Positions 40,683 through 49,057 of a DNA stretch of 64,000 nucleotides are shown one piece after another. The notes under the pieces are model-generated. The model worked only from the letters and a program-made list of their open reading frames with translations, searched no databases and had not been told where the DNA came from. Both the position numbers and the translations under genes were made by a program. The stretch is from assembly GCA_016213675.1 (NCBI GenBank), contig JACQZW010000039.1, forward strand, positions 1 through 64,000, given 5' to 3'. This stretch comes from Acidobacteriota bacterium (lineage in GTDB: Bacteria; Acidobacteriota; Thermoanaerobaculia; Thermoanaerobaculales; Thermoanaerobaculaceae). Positions within the stretch are counted from its first letter, which is position 1, and each line of letters starts with the position of its first letter.

Positions 40683-41791
40683 TTCACTTCGACCCGGTCG
40701 CCGACGAACATCTGCTGCGTGGAGCGGATGACCTTGGCCGTCGCCCAGTGTTCCCCGGTCGACAGCACCGCCAGCTCACCGAGCACCAGGCGCGGCATTC
40801 CCGGCGCGGGGTTGTCCCTGTAGATCGTGCACAACGCACCCGGAGAGACCTGATCGGCCTCGCCCAGGTCGACGATGACCATGTGGTCCTGGCCGAAGGC
40901 GATCGCATCGTCCTTGCTGTAGACGATGTACCCCTTGGGGTTGGCGTTCGGCACGTCGCAGACGGTCATCGGATCGGTCAGCTCGGTCATCGGGATCGGC
41001 ATCGGCTCGAACGGCTTGAGCCAGGTCCCGACCGGAATCGGGTCGCAGGCGGCGACGATCTCGGCGGTGGCGGAGTGGTCCTGAGTGCAGAGCACGCGGA
41101 GGTGACCGATGTAGCGGATGACGCGGCCGAACTCGGCCCTGGTCGACGGGTGCTTCAACGAGCGGCGTGGCTCGACGAGGAAGAACTCCTGGCCGGCCTT
41201 GACGCCTTCGGCCTCGCCGCCGGAGATGAACACGACGTCACCCACCGAGAAGTTGGTCTGGAAGCCGATGAGCTCGCCGGAGGTCAGAGTGAACTGCGGC
41301 GTCTCGCCCTTGTCGTCCAAATAGGCGAAGCAGTAGAGGTCGTCTTCGCTCCCGACGGCGACGAGCTCGGCGGCGTTGTCACCGGGTTCCCCGGCCCCCT
41401 CGCCTGCGGGTTGCGTCCCGCCCTCACCGGCCGGTGCCTCGGCCGGAGCCGGCGCCGCGCCTGTCTCCGCGGGGACCTCGGCGGCCTTCACCCCGACGAC
41501 GAGCGGATCGCCCGGGTAGATCCAATGTGCGTCCCGGATGTACTTGTTCTGCTCCCAGAGCTGGGGCCAGAGATACGGGTTCCCCAGGAACCTCTTGGCC
41601 AGGTCCCACAGGGTGTCGCCCGGCTGGATGATGTACACCTGGGAATCGGACGGGAACTCGGTGGGAGGGTCGTAGGGCGTCCAGTGATCGCCTACCTTGT
41701 GGAGCGGTTGAGGGGGCGGGTTCACCCCTTGCTCCGCTGCCGCCACACCGACGCACAGGATGGCCAGAATCGCGAGGATTGCGCGGCTCAT
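40679..41791 (-). CDS. Secreted LysM-domain protein
   Basis: 370 residues. Signal peptide MSRAILAILAILCVGVAAAE; then one LysM module (VYIIQPGDTLWDLAKRFLG, ending with IYPGDPLVV) that binds peptidoglycan; a Pro/Ala/Gly linker; and a C-terminal beta-rich region of about 190 residues containing repeated VGD/VGDRV-type strands and four cysteines. AGGGAG 5 nt before the ATG at 41791 fixes the start. It resembles the LysM proteins found beside BamD-like lipoproteins in Acidobacteria and related phyla. Confidence 0.82.
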   Translation of the reverse strand: MSRAILAILAILCVGVAAAEQGVNPPPQPLHKVGDHWTPYDPPTEFPSDSQVYIIQPGDTLWDLAKRFLGNPYLWPQLWEQNKYIRDAHWIYPGDPLVVGVKAAEVPAETGAAPAPAEAPAGEGGTQPAGEGAGEPGDNAAELVAVGSEDDLYCFAYLDDKGETPQFTLTSGELIGFQTNFSVGDVVFISGGEAEGVKAGQEFFLVEPRRSLKHPSTRAEFGRVIRYIGHLRVLCTQDHSATAEIVAACDPIPVGTWLKPFEPMPIPMTELTDPMTVCDVPNANPKGYIVYSKDDAIAFGQDHMVIVDLGEADQVSPGALCTIYRDNPAPGMPRLVLGELAVLSTGEHWATAKVIRSTQQMFVGDRVEVK

Positions 41792-41859
41792 GGAAGCACT
41801 CCCTCTACGCACGCTTTTGGTAGCTCCAGTTCCAAGATAGAGCACGTCACAGCCGTTCG

Positions 41860-42588
41860 TCAATGGCCACGCGGTCCGACGGGGGTCGGAGTGCCCTCCG
41901 GGGCAGGTGTTTCCTCGCTTTCGCCCCCGGTCCGCCGCTCGATTTCCTGCCGGAGCTTGGCTCCTTCACGCGCGGCCTCGGTATCCGGATAGGTGTCCCG
42001 GAGGTAGTCGAGCCGCTGGGTCGCGCCCTGCCAGGCCCGCAGGCGGACGTAGTACTCCGCGATCTCCAGTTCGTGCTTGGCGAGGTCCTCACGCGCCTTG
42101 GCGAGCAGTTCCCGGGCCTCGGCGGTGTGCGGCGAGTCGGGGAAGAGCTGGACGAGCTGGGCAAAGCTGTCCGCCGCCTCGCGCAGGGGCTTGAGGTCGC
42201 GCAGAGATCCCTTTGCCTGCTGGTAGCTGCACTTGCCGAGCATGAGCAGGGCGTACCCCCGGTTGAGGTCGTTGGGATACCGGTTGGAGAAGTCGCGATA
42301 GCGCAACTGGGCCTCGGTCAGGCTCTCGATGTCCTTCCGCACGTAGAACGTATCGGCGACCTTCAGGGCCGACCGGCGGCCCGTCGGGTCGTTGGGGAAC
42401 GAGTCGGACAGGAACGAGAAGTACCTCCGGGCGTCCTCGTACTTCTTGTCCGCGAACAGTGCCTCGGCCCGCGTCCAGATGTCCTCCTTCGAGAGCTGTC
42501 CGACCTCGTCGAAGAACTTCTTGTCCGAGTTCTTGCTCGCGCACCCGGCCGCGGCGGCGATCAGCAACAGCACCATGAGCTTCTTCAT
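41860..42588 (-). CDS. bamD: BamD-like outer-membrane assembly lipoprotein
   Basis: 242 residues. A lipoprotein signal with lipobox Cys16 (LLLIAAAAGCASK) leads into TPR repeats: LFADKKYEDARRYFSFLSDS, ALLMLGKCSYQQAKG and AEYYVRLRAWQGATQRLDYL. This is the BamD/YfiO pattern; BamD helps BamA fold outer-membrane beta-barrels. The C-terminus is acidic and Pro-rich. Its ATG overlaps the rpe stop. Confidence 0.88.
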   Translation of the reverse strand: MKKLMVLLLIAAAAGCASKNSDKKFFDEVGQLSKEDIWTRAEALFADKKYEDARRYFSFLSDSFPNDPTGRRSALKVADTFYVRKDIESLTEAQLRYRDFSNRYPNDLNRGYALLMLGKCSYQQAKGSLRDLKPLREAADSFAQLVQLFPDSPHTAEARELLAKAREDLAKHELEIAEYYVRLRAWQGATQRLDYLRDTYPDTEAAREGAKLRQEIERRTGGESEETPAPEGTPTPVGPRGH

Positions 42589-43247
42589 CTGGGTGACTCT
42601 CCCTTGAGCGCGCGGATTGCCGCGGCCCGGTCGGCGGCCGCGAACACCGAGGTGCCGGCGATCAGGACATCGGCGCCGTTGTCGATCAGGGCCGGTGCCA
42701 CCTCGGCGTCGACCCCGCCGTCGACGGCGAGCTCGACGGCGGGCCACCTGCCGTCGCGGGTCTGTCTGAGGACGGCAAGCTTGCTCAGCATCTCCGGGAT
42801 GAACCGCTGGCCGCCGAATCCCGGGTCGACCGTCATCACGAGGATGAAGTCTACGAAAGGCCAGGCCTGCTCGACCGCGACGGTGGGGGTCAGCGGGTTG
42901 ATCGCAACACCCGGCCGGGCACCGAGGTTGCGAATGGCGTCGAGCACGCGGTGGAGGTGAGGTGTCGCCTCGACGTGCACGGAGATGCGGTCGGCGCCGG
43001 CCGTCACGAAGGGCTGCAGGAGTGGTGTCGGGTCCGCGACCATGAGGTGAACATCCAGGGGCAACCTGGTGATCCGGCGGACCGCTCGGCACAGCACGGG
43101 GCCGAACGTGAGGTTGGGGACGAAGACGCCGTCCATGACGTCGAAGTGCAGGAGATCGGCACCGCCCGACTCGACCGAGGCGACCTCGGTGGCGACGCTG
43201 GCGAGGTCGCAGGAAAGCAACGACGGCGCGACGAGGATCTTCCTCAC
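42585..43247 (-). CDS. rpe: Ribulose-phosphate 3-epimerase
   Basis: 220 residues of a TIM barrel: ILVAPSLLSCDLASV, LLHFDVMDGVFVPNLTFG, DVHLMVADP, VMTVDPGFGGQRFI and VDGGVDAEVAPALIDNGAD carry the metal and catalytic residues. It interconverts ribulose-5-P and xylulose-5-P. GTG 43247 overlaps the PASTA gene stop; the frame extends upstream only as a shadow. Its place between envelope genes is probably historical. Confidence 0.95.
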   Translation of the reverse strand: MRKILVAPSLLSCDLASVATEVASVESGGADLLHFDVMDGVFVPNLTFGPVLCRAVRRITRLPLDVHLMVADPTPLLQPFVTAGADRISVHVEATPHLHRVLDAIRNLGARPGVAINPLTPTVAVEQAWPFVDFILVMTVDPGFGGQRFIPEMLSKLAVLRQTRDGRWPAVELAVDGGVDAEVAPALIDNGADVLIAGTSVFAAADRAAAIRALKGESPR

Positions 43248-43957
43248 CGGCTCACCCACAGCGCCGTGATGGCGGTCTCGGTCACCGGCCCGCCGGCCGG
43301 CGGATCCTGCCTGAGGACGATGCCCGGCGCGATTCCCGGGTAGTCCACGCGCTGGACGTTGGCGAGGCGGAACCCCAGGGCGCGGATGACTCGTGCGGCA
43401 TCGCTCTCCGCCGCGCCCACGAAGTCCGGCATGACGTAGCGCCTGTCGCGGGTCGCCCGGTTGACCAGGAGCGCGACCTCGGTGCCCGGCGACGTCAGGG
43501 TCCCGAACGCCGGGTTGGCGGCGAGCACGACGGCCGCATCGGCCTCGCCGTCCACTTCGCAGCGCCGGCCGGTGACCAGACCCGCGGCCTCCAGTTCCGC
43601 CTCGGCGAGAGACAAGGGGAGCCGTTCGAGGTCTGCAACTCGTTGTGTGGCTTTGCCCAGCGAGGGGAAGAGCAACACGCTGCCGCCGCGCTTGGACTCG
43701 AAGCCGGCGCCGGGCCGCTGCCTCGCCACGTGCCCGACCGTGACATCGGCGTCGAACACGCCGTCCTGGGGCCGGGCCACGAGACCGGCGTCCTGCAGGA
43801 CGGCCATGGCTCGAGCGAGGTCGAGCGTGCGCACGTCCGGGACTCGCACCGCCGAGGTCCGCAGGCTGATCCACAGGACCAACCAGACCGCCGCCGCGAC
43901 ACCGACGACGAGGCCGACGCCAGCGGCGAAAAGCCGCAACAGAACGCTCGCCCTCAT
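43244..43957 (-). CDS. Membrane-anchored PASTA-repeat protein without a kinase
   Basis: 237 residues. One N-terminal span (LLRLFAAGVGLVVGVAAAVW) anchors three PASTA modules, beginning near VRVPDVRTLDLARAMAVLQD, LERLPLSLAEAELEAAGLV and MPDFVGAAESDAARVIRALG. PASTA domains bind unlinked peptidoglycan. They usually sit on PknB-type kinases or PBPs; here neither is attached. It starts an operon running into rpe and bamD, so a cell-wall sensing or spacer role is plausible. Confidence 0.85.
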   Translation of the reverse strand: MRASVLLRLFAAGVGLVVGVAAAVWLVLWISLRTSAVRVPDVRTLDLARAMAVLQDAGLVARPQDGVFDADVTVGHVARQRPGAGFESKRGGSVLLFPSLGKATQRVADLERLPLSLAEAELEAAGLVTGRRCEVDGEADAAVVLAANPAFGTLTSPGTEVALLVNRATRDRRYVMPDFVGAAESDAARVIRALGFRLANVQRVDYPGIAPGIVLRQDPPAGGPVTETAITALWVSR

Positions 43958-43970
43958 GACCGTCGGAGGG

Positions 43971-43976
43971 TAGCAT
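43971..43976 (+). promoter_or_regulatory. -10 hexamer TAGCAT for nfo, leaderless type
   Basis: TAGCAT ends 7 nt before the nfo ATG; no Shine-Dalgarno sequence. Confidence 0.5.
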
Positions 43977-43983
43977 ACCCACC

Positions 43984-44832
43984 ATGCCTCGCCTGGGTGC
44001 GCACCTTTCCGCCGCAGGAGGACTCTGGCGAGCCGCCGCGGCGGCCGGCGAGCTCGGATGCGGCGCGTTGCAGGTGTTCCTCCGGCCGCCGGGGCGTTGG
44101 GCGCCGACGCCGCTTTCCGACGGTGCGGCCGAGCGGTTCAGCCGGCTCGCCGCCCAGGCCGATTTGGTGGGTGCCTGTTTCGCGCACGCCCCGTACCTTC
44201 TCAACCTCGCGAGCGAGGACGACGTCTTGCGAAGGCGCTCCGTCGACACCCTGGTCGAGGAGCTGGAACGTGCCCGTGAGCTCGACTTGGCGGGAGTCGT
44301 GCTCCACCCCGGCTCGGCCGGGACGACGTCACGCGCCGAGGCCGAGGCGCGCTGCCAGGCCGCGGTGACGGAGGCCGTCGGCCGGTCGGAGGGACCAGGG
44401 ACGCGGCTGCTCCTCGAAGGGACGGCCGGGATGGGGGGGCAGCTCGGCACGACGCCGCACGAGCTTGCCCGGTTGGTCGAGCCGGCGTCGCGCGCTCGTG
44501 TCGGCGTGTGCCTGGACTCGGCGCACCTGTGGGGTACCGGCTACGACCTCCGGGCGGACGGCTGGGACCGGGTCCTCGCCGAGCTCGGCGAGTCGTGGGG
44601 CGTGGCGGCGCCCGACCTCGTGCACGCCAACGACAGCCCGGTAGCGCTCGGGTCGAGGCGGGACCGCCACGCGCCCCCCGGGGAGGGTGCGCTCGGCGAG
44701 GTCTTCTTCCGGCGCCTCCTCGCCGACGAGCGCCTCGTCGACACGCCGCTGGTCCTCGAGATCCCGCCCGGCAAGAACAACGAGCTCGTTGGCGCCGCCC
44801 TCGACCGGCTCCGCGCCTGGCTTCCCGGCTAG
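43984..44832 (+). CDS. nfo: Deoxyribonuclease IV (AP endonuclease)
   Basis: 282 residues of a TIM barrel: LGAHLSAAGGLWRAAAAAGE, ALQVFLRPPGRW, VVLHPGSAG, LLLEGTAGMGGQLGTT, VCLDSAHLWGTGYDL and HANDSPVALGSRRDRHAPPG carry the His, Glu and Asp ligands of the trinuclear zinc site. It nicks DNA 5' to abasic sites in base-excision repair. It is convergent with rseP; a 7-bp-period array fills the gap between the two stops. Confidence 0.94.
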   Translation: MPRLGAHLSAAGGLWRAAAAAGELGCGALQVFLRPPGRWAPTPLSDGAAERFSRLAAQADLVGACFAHAPYLLNLASEDDVLRRRSVDTLVEELERARELDLAGVVLHPGSAGTTSRAEAEARCQAAVTEAVGRSEGPGTRLLLEGTAGMGGQLGTTPHELARLVEPASRARVGVCLDSAHLWGTGYDLRADGWDRVLAELGESWGVAAPDLVHANDSPVALGSRRDRHAPPGEGALGEVFFRRLLADERLVDTPLVLEIPPGKNNELVGAALDRLRAWLPG

Positions 44833-44874
44833 GGACGACCGCGGCCGTCCCCTGTTCCCTGTCCCCTGCCTCTA
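44833..44874. repeat. 7-bp-period array exactly spanning two convergent stops
   Basis: After the nfo TAG come GGACGAC, CGCGGCC, GTCCCCT, GTTCCCT, GTCCCCT and GCCTCTA, whose last three bases are the rseP stop codon on the minus strand. Exactly six heptamers bridge the two genes. Confidence 0.8.
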
Positions 44875-46215
44875 GTGGCCCGGGAGCAGCTTGAGAATGC
44901 CCTGCGGCAGGACCTTGATCACGTCGTTGAAGAGCACGACGACCACCAGGGCGATGATCAGCCAGAAGCCGACGTTCATGATCCGCTCCTTGACCTTCCA
45001 GGAGAGGTCGCGGCGGATCGTCGACTCGACCGCGATGACGGCGAGGTGGCCGCCGTCGAGCACGGGGATCGGCAGCAGGTTGAAGATGGCGAGCTGGAGC
45101 GAGATGACCCCGAGCAGCCAGATCAGCGGGACCGCACCTGAGCGGGCGGCCTCACCGGAGAACCGCGCGATGTCGATGGGGCCCGACATCTGCTTGATCG
45201 AGGCACGCCCCGTGATCATCCGGCCGATGATCACGAAGGTGTCGCGGGTCATACTGGCGCACTCGCGGACCGCCTCGACCGGGGCGCGCCACGGCGACAC
45301 CTTGACGAACGCCCGGGGCGGCCCGACCTCGACCCCGAGGACGCCGCGCCCGGCCCGGTCCTCGGGGGTCGCACGCACGGTCACCAGCTCACCGCCGCGC
45401 TCCACGGTCAGCTCGATCTCCTTGCCGGCGCTCGCCGCGAGCGCCTTGAGGAAATCCTGCTGGCTGGCCAGCCTCTCACCGGCGATCGAGCGAACGACGT
45501 CGCCCGCGACGAGACCGGCGCGCTCGGCCGCACCGCCAGCGACCACGCGGTGGATCTCGGTGGGGAGGTCCGGGACGATCCCTGCTTCGAGGATGCCCGT
45601 CGCGACAGTCCCGGAGGGCTGGAGCACGAGGTCCTTCTCGCCCCCGTCCCGCCGGACTCGGATCGTCGCCGGCCGGCTGCTCACCGAGGTCGCGGCGAGC
45701 GCGACCTGGTGCCACGACGCGACCGCCTCGCCGTTGAGCGCGACGATGAGGTCGCCGGGCGCCAGCCCGGCCGCGGCGGCGGGAGATCCGGCCTCCACCG
45801 TCCCCACCCGGGGCGGCAGCTTCTCCCAGCGCACGACGGCGGCTCCGAGCATGAACGCCAGCGACACGAAGACCACCGCTCCGAGGACGTTGGCGAGCGG
45901 CCCGAAGAGCAGGACGATGGTGCGCTTCCACCGTGGCAGGAGCTCCTCGGCCACGTGGTCCTCGGAGACGAGGTCGGACTCGTCCGGTCCGAGTCCGTGG
46001 ATGCGCACGTAGCCGCCGAGCGGGATCGCGCTGACCCGATAGTCGGTCTGCCCCCGCTTGAAGCCCCACAGCCGCTTGCCGAAGCCGATGGAGAACACGC
46101 TCACCGGCGCGCCGACCCAGCGGGCCGCGAGGAAGTGCCCACCCTCGTGGACGAGGATCAGGACCGCCAGCACGAACACCAGGGACAGAACACTGACGAC
46201 GACGTTGATCAGCAT
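44872..46215 (-). CDS. rseP: RseP-type site-2 intramembrane protease
   Basis: 447 residues. The zinc motif is HEGGH (His23, Glu24, His27) in the first span, where most homologues have HEFGH. Two PDZ domains follow (VEAGSPAAAAGLAPGDLIVA and VAGGAAERAGLVAGDVVRSI), then NLLPIPVLDGGH with the third zinc ligand in the LDG motif. It cleaves anti-sigma factors and signal-peptide remnants in the membrane. The ATG at 46215 has GGAGAG upstream. It ends the truA-uppS-cdsA-dxr-rseP run. Confidence 0.94.
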   Translation of the reverse strand: MLINVVVSVLSLVFVLAVLILVHEGGHFLAARWVGAPVSVFSIGFGKRLWGFKRGQTDYRVSAIPLGGYVRIHGLGPDESDLVSEDHVAEELLPRWKRTIVLLFGPLANVLGAVVFVSLAFMLGAAVVRWEKLPPRVGTVEAGSPAAAAGLAPGDLIVALNGEAVASWHQVALAATSVSSRPATIRVRRDGGEKDLVLQPSGTVATGILEAGIVPDLPTEIHRVVAGGAAERAGLVAGDVVRSIAGERLASQQDFLKALAASAGKEIELTVERGGELVTVRATPEDRAGRGVLGVEVGPPRAFVKVSPWRAPVEAVRECASMTRDTFVIIGRMITGRASIKQMSGPIDIARFSGEAARSGAVPLIWLLGVISLQLAIFNLLPIPVLDGGHLAVIAVESTIRRDLSWKVKERIMNVGFWLIIALVVVVLFNDVIKVLPQGILKLLPGH

Positions 46216-46231
46216 CGGCTCTCCTGCACGC

Positions 46232-47410
46232 TCATCGGGAACTCCCCTCGGCGGAGCGGTATTTCTCGACCAGTTCGCGTGCCCACGCCCGTCCCCTCGC
46301 ATCCGCGTCGAGCGCGTCCTCCAGGGAGGCGAGTGGGCCGCTCGCTCCGGACTCGCGCGCCATCGCCCGCTCGACGACCTCCGGGATCGCGAGGAAGCCC
46401 AGCCCCCCGCCGAGGAACGCCTCGACGGCCACCTCGTTCGCCGCGTTCATCACCGCCGGTACCGTGCCGCCGCCCCTCAACGCCTCGCGGGCCAGGCGCA
46501 AGCAGGGGAAGCGCACCTCGTCGGCCGCCTCGAAGTGCAGGGACCCCAGGGCCACGAGGTCGAGGGAGGGAAAGGGCGAGGCGAGGCGCTCCGGATAGGC
46601 GAGGGCGTAGAGGATCGGGAACCGCATGTCGTTGACCGAGAGCTGGGCGATCAGGGTCCCGTCGACGTACTCGACGAGCGAGTGGACGCGGCTCTCAGGG
46701 TGGACGACGACGGCGATGCGATCCTCGGGCAACCCGAAGAGCCAGTGCGCCTCGATGATCTCCAACCCCTTGTTCATCATCGTCGCGCTGTCGACCGTGA
46801 TCTTGGCGCCCATCCGCCACGTCGGGTGGGCGAGCGCCTCGGCCGCCGTGACCCTCGCGAGATCGGCGGCCGCCGTCGTGCGGAACGGCCCGCCCGAGGC
46901 GGTCAGGATGAGCCGGCTCACCGCGTCGGGCGGGCCGACGCGGAGCGCCTGGTGGAGGGCGTTGTGCTCCGAGTCGACCGGGAGGATGACGGCGCCGGAA
47001 CGCGTCGCCTCGGCCATGACCAGCTCGCCGGCGACGACCAGGGTCTCCTTGTTGGCGAGGAGCAGCTCGCGGCCCTGCCGGACGGCGTGCCACGTGGGGA
47101 CGAGACCGAGTGCTCCGACCAGGGCGCCGACCACGGTCGTCGCCTCGGGGTGGAGGGCGACCGCGATCCGGCCGGCCTCGCCGTGGCGCACGTCGAGGCC
47201 GGGGAACTCGGCGGCCAGACTGCGCGCGTCCGCCTCGTCGGCGACGGCGACGAGGCTCGGGCGACACGAGACGATCTGGCCCCGGAGGAGGTCGACGTTG
47301 CGACCGGCGGCCAGGGCGACCACCGAGAAGCGCTCCGGAAAACGGGACGCGACGTCGAGAGTCGCCGTGCCGATGGAGCCGGTCGAGCCCAGGACCGCCA
47401 GTCGTTTCAC
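46232..47410 (-). CDS. dxr: 1-deoxy-D-xylulose 5-phosphate reductoisomerase
   Basis: 392 residues. NADPH-binding VLGSTGSIGTATLDV, LLLANKETLVVAGELV, the metal-binding PVDSEHNALHQAL, LTASGGPFRTT, GAKITVDSATMMNKGLE and EAHWLFGLPEDRI are all present. It makes MEP in the non-mevalonate isoprenoid pathway. Together with uppS next door, it places precursor and carrier-lipid synthesis in one operon. GTG start; the next gene, rseP, begins 16 bp on. Confidence 0.97.
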   Translation of the reverse strand: MKRLAVLGSTGSIGTATLDVASRFPERFSVVALAAGRNVDLLRGQIVSCRPSLVAVADEADARSLAAEFPGLDVRHGEAGRIAVALHPEATTVVGALVGALGLVPTWHAVRQGRELLLANKETLVVAGELVMAEATRSGAVILPVDSEHNALHQALRVGPPDAVSRLILTASGGPFRTTAAADLARVTAAEALAHPTWRMGAKITVDSATMMNKGLEIIEAHWLFGLPEDRIAVVVHPESRVHSLVEYVDGTLIAQLSVNDMRFPILYALAYPERLASPFPSLDLVALGSLHFEAADEVRFPCLRLAREALRGGGTVPAVMNAANEVAVEAFLGGGLGFLAIPEVVERAMARESGASGPLASLEDALDADARGRAWARELVEKYRSAEGSSR

Positions 47411-47420
47411 CGGCGACCGC

Positions 47421-48230
47421 CTACCAGGTCCCGGCGACGAGCAGGATCGCGAGCACGAACGGGGCGGCGAAGAAGAGCGAGTCGGTGCGGTCGAGGAAGC
47501 CGCCGTGGCCCGGGATCAGGCCCGACGAGTCCTTGACGCCGGCATCGCGCTTGAAAAGCGACTCGACGAGGTCGCCGACCGGTGCGAGGACCGAGAGCGC
47601 CGCGGCGACGAGCCAGGCGATGTTCCAGTCGAGCTGCGGGAAGAACACCGTCCGGCAGAACCAGACGCCGAAGAAGGTGCCGATCGTCCCCCCGAGGATG
47701 CCCTCCCACGACTTCTTGGGGCTCACGTTGGGAGCCAGCTTGTGCCTTCCGAAGCGCGATCCGAGGTAGTAGGCGCCGGAATCACCCGCCCAGATCGCGA
47801 AGCAGTGGAGCAACACGACGCGGGGGCCGATGAGGTCGGGAAAGGCGAGGCGGAGCAGGCCCATCGCGCCGGCCGCGACCGCGAAGTAGATCGCGGTGAA
47901 CGTCGCACCGGTGATCGCTCCGCTGGCCCCCTGGGTCGGGCCCCGCGACAGCAGGTAGGCGGTCGGGAGGAGCAGGACCAGTGCGGCCAGTACCGACCCG
48001 GCGCGGCCGAGTCCCCCGACCCACACGGCAACCAGCGCCAGGCCGATCGCCACCAGGGCCGGGAGGCTCTGCACGGTGGGCTGGAGCCGCCGCAGCAGCG
48101 CGAGCATCTCCCAGGCAGCGAGGAGGGTGATGACCCAGACGGCCGACAGGTAGACCCACGGGGGAAGGAACCAGATTCCGGCGACGATGAGGGGCAGGAG
48201 AAGGAATGCGGTGGCCTCGCGCGCCGGCAT
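47421..48230 (-). CDS. cdsA: Phosphatidate cytidylyltransferase
   Basis: 269 residues with about eight membrane spans. The family signature near the C-terminus is intact: APNVSPKKSWEGILGG, then VGDLVESLFKRDAGVKDSS and IPGHGGFLDRTDSLFFAAP. It makes CDP-diacylglycerol for phospholipid synthesis. The start is ATG 48230 (GTG 48233 is also possible); both overlap the uppS stop, giving translational coupling. Confidence 0.95.
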   Translation of the reverse strand: MPAREATAFLLLPLIVAGIWFLPPWVYLSAVWVITLLAAWEMLALLRRLQPTVQSLPALVAIGLALVAVWVGGLGRAGSVLAALVLLLPTAYLLSRGPTQGASGAITGATFTAIYFAVAAGAMGLLRLAFPDLIGPRVVLLHCFAIWAGDSGAYYLGSRFGRHKLAPNVSPKKSWEGILGGTIGTFFGVWFCRTVFFPQLDWNIAWLVAAALSVLAPVGDLVESLFKRDAGVKDSSGLIPGHGGFLDRTDSLFFAAPFVLAILLVAGTW

Positions 48231-49033
48231 CACTCCTCCCCCTCCGGGGCCTCGCCGCCGCCCTCGAGAACCCCGCCGAAGCGTCGCTCGCGGCGAGCGA
48301 AGTCCGCCACCGCCTGGAGCAGATCGCGCGTGGTGAAGTCGGGCCACAGGACGGGGGTGAAGTAGAGCTCGGCGTAGGCGAGCTGCCAGAGGAGGAAGTT
48401 GGAGATGCGCAGCTCGCCCGAGGTGCGGATCAAGAGGTCGGGATCGGCGACGCCGGCCGTGGTCAAGTGGTCGGTGACCCAGTCTTCGGAGATCGACTCC
48501 GGGGCGAGCGCCCCGTCGCGGGCGAGCCGGACCGCGGCGACGAGGGTGTCGGTCAGCTCGGCGCGACCGGAGTAGTTCAGAGCGATCTGGAAGAGCAGAC
48601 CGGTGTTCGCCCGGGTGGCCTCGACGGCCTTGTCGAGGCCCTCCTGGACCTCGACCTCGAGCTCGGCGATGCGCCCGATCGGACGGAACCGGACGTTGTT
48701 GTCGACCAGGGTGCGAAGCTCGCGGTTCAGGTACTCCTTCAGGAGCGTCATCAGGGTGCGGACTTCCCAGCGCGGGCGCTTCCAGTTCTCCGTCGAGAAG
48801 GCGAACAGCGTGAGGGTGTCCAGCTCGAGGCGCGCCGCCGCCTCGACGCTCTCGCGGACGGCCCGGATGCCGGCGCGATGGCCTTCGACGCGCGGCAGAC
48901 CGCGCCCGCGCGCCCAACGCCCGTTGCCGTCCATGATGATCGCGACGTGCCGCGGCAGGCGCTCCGGTGGGAGCTGCTCGAGCATCGCGCGCTCGGGGCT
49001 GCCAACGGGAGCGAGCCGATCGAGGTCCTTCAT
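48230..49033 (-). CDS. uppS: Undecaprenyl (polyprenyl) diphosphate synthase
   Basis: 267 residues. The cis-prenyltransferase motifs are HVAIIMDGNGRWARGRGLPR (Asp35), GHRAGIRAVRESVEAAARL, LTLFAFSTENWKRP, and PDLLIRTSGELRISNFLLWQ, followed by AELYFTPVLWPDF. It makes the lipid carrier for peptidoglycan and surface glycans. An extended acidic C-terminus overlaps cdsA. A TAGACT lies 10 nt upstream of the ATG on the minus strand. Confidence 0.96.
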   Translation of the reverse strand: MKDLDRLAPVGSPERAMLEQLPPERLPRHVAIIMDGNGRWARGRGLPRVEGHRAGIRAVRESVEAAARLELDTLTLFAFSTENWKRPRWEVRTLMTLLKEYLNRELRTLVDNNVRFRPIGRIAELEVEVQEGLDKAVEATRANTGLLFQIALNYSGRAELTDTLVAAVRLARDGALAPESISEDWVTDHLTTAGVADPDLLIRTSGELRISNFLLWQLAYAELYFTPVLWPDFTTRDLLQAVADFARRERRFGGVLEGGGEAPEGEE

Positions 49034-49043
49034 TGGCGCGCGG

Positions 49044-49049
49044 AGTCTA
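49044..49049 (-). promoter_or_regulatory. -10 hexamer TAGACT for uppS
   Basis: AGTCTA on the plus strand reads TAGACT toward uppS, 10 nt from its ATG. It overlaps the 25-bp gap to truA, so uppS could be transcribed alone. Confidence 0.4.
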
Positions 49050-49057
49050 CCACGGGC

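Noticed and set aside
43248-44450. Upstream extension of rpe to 621 residues
   Set aside because: It crosses the PASTA gene and the antisense of nfo; the rpe barrel starts at the GTG 43247.
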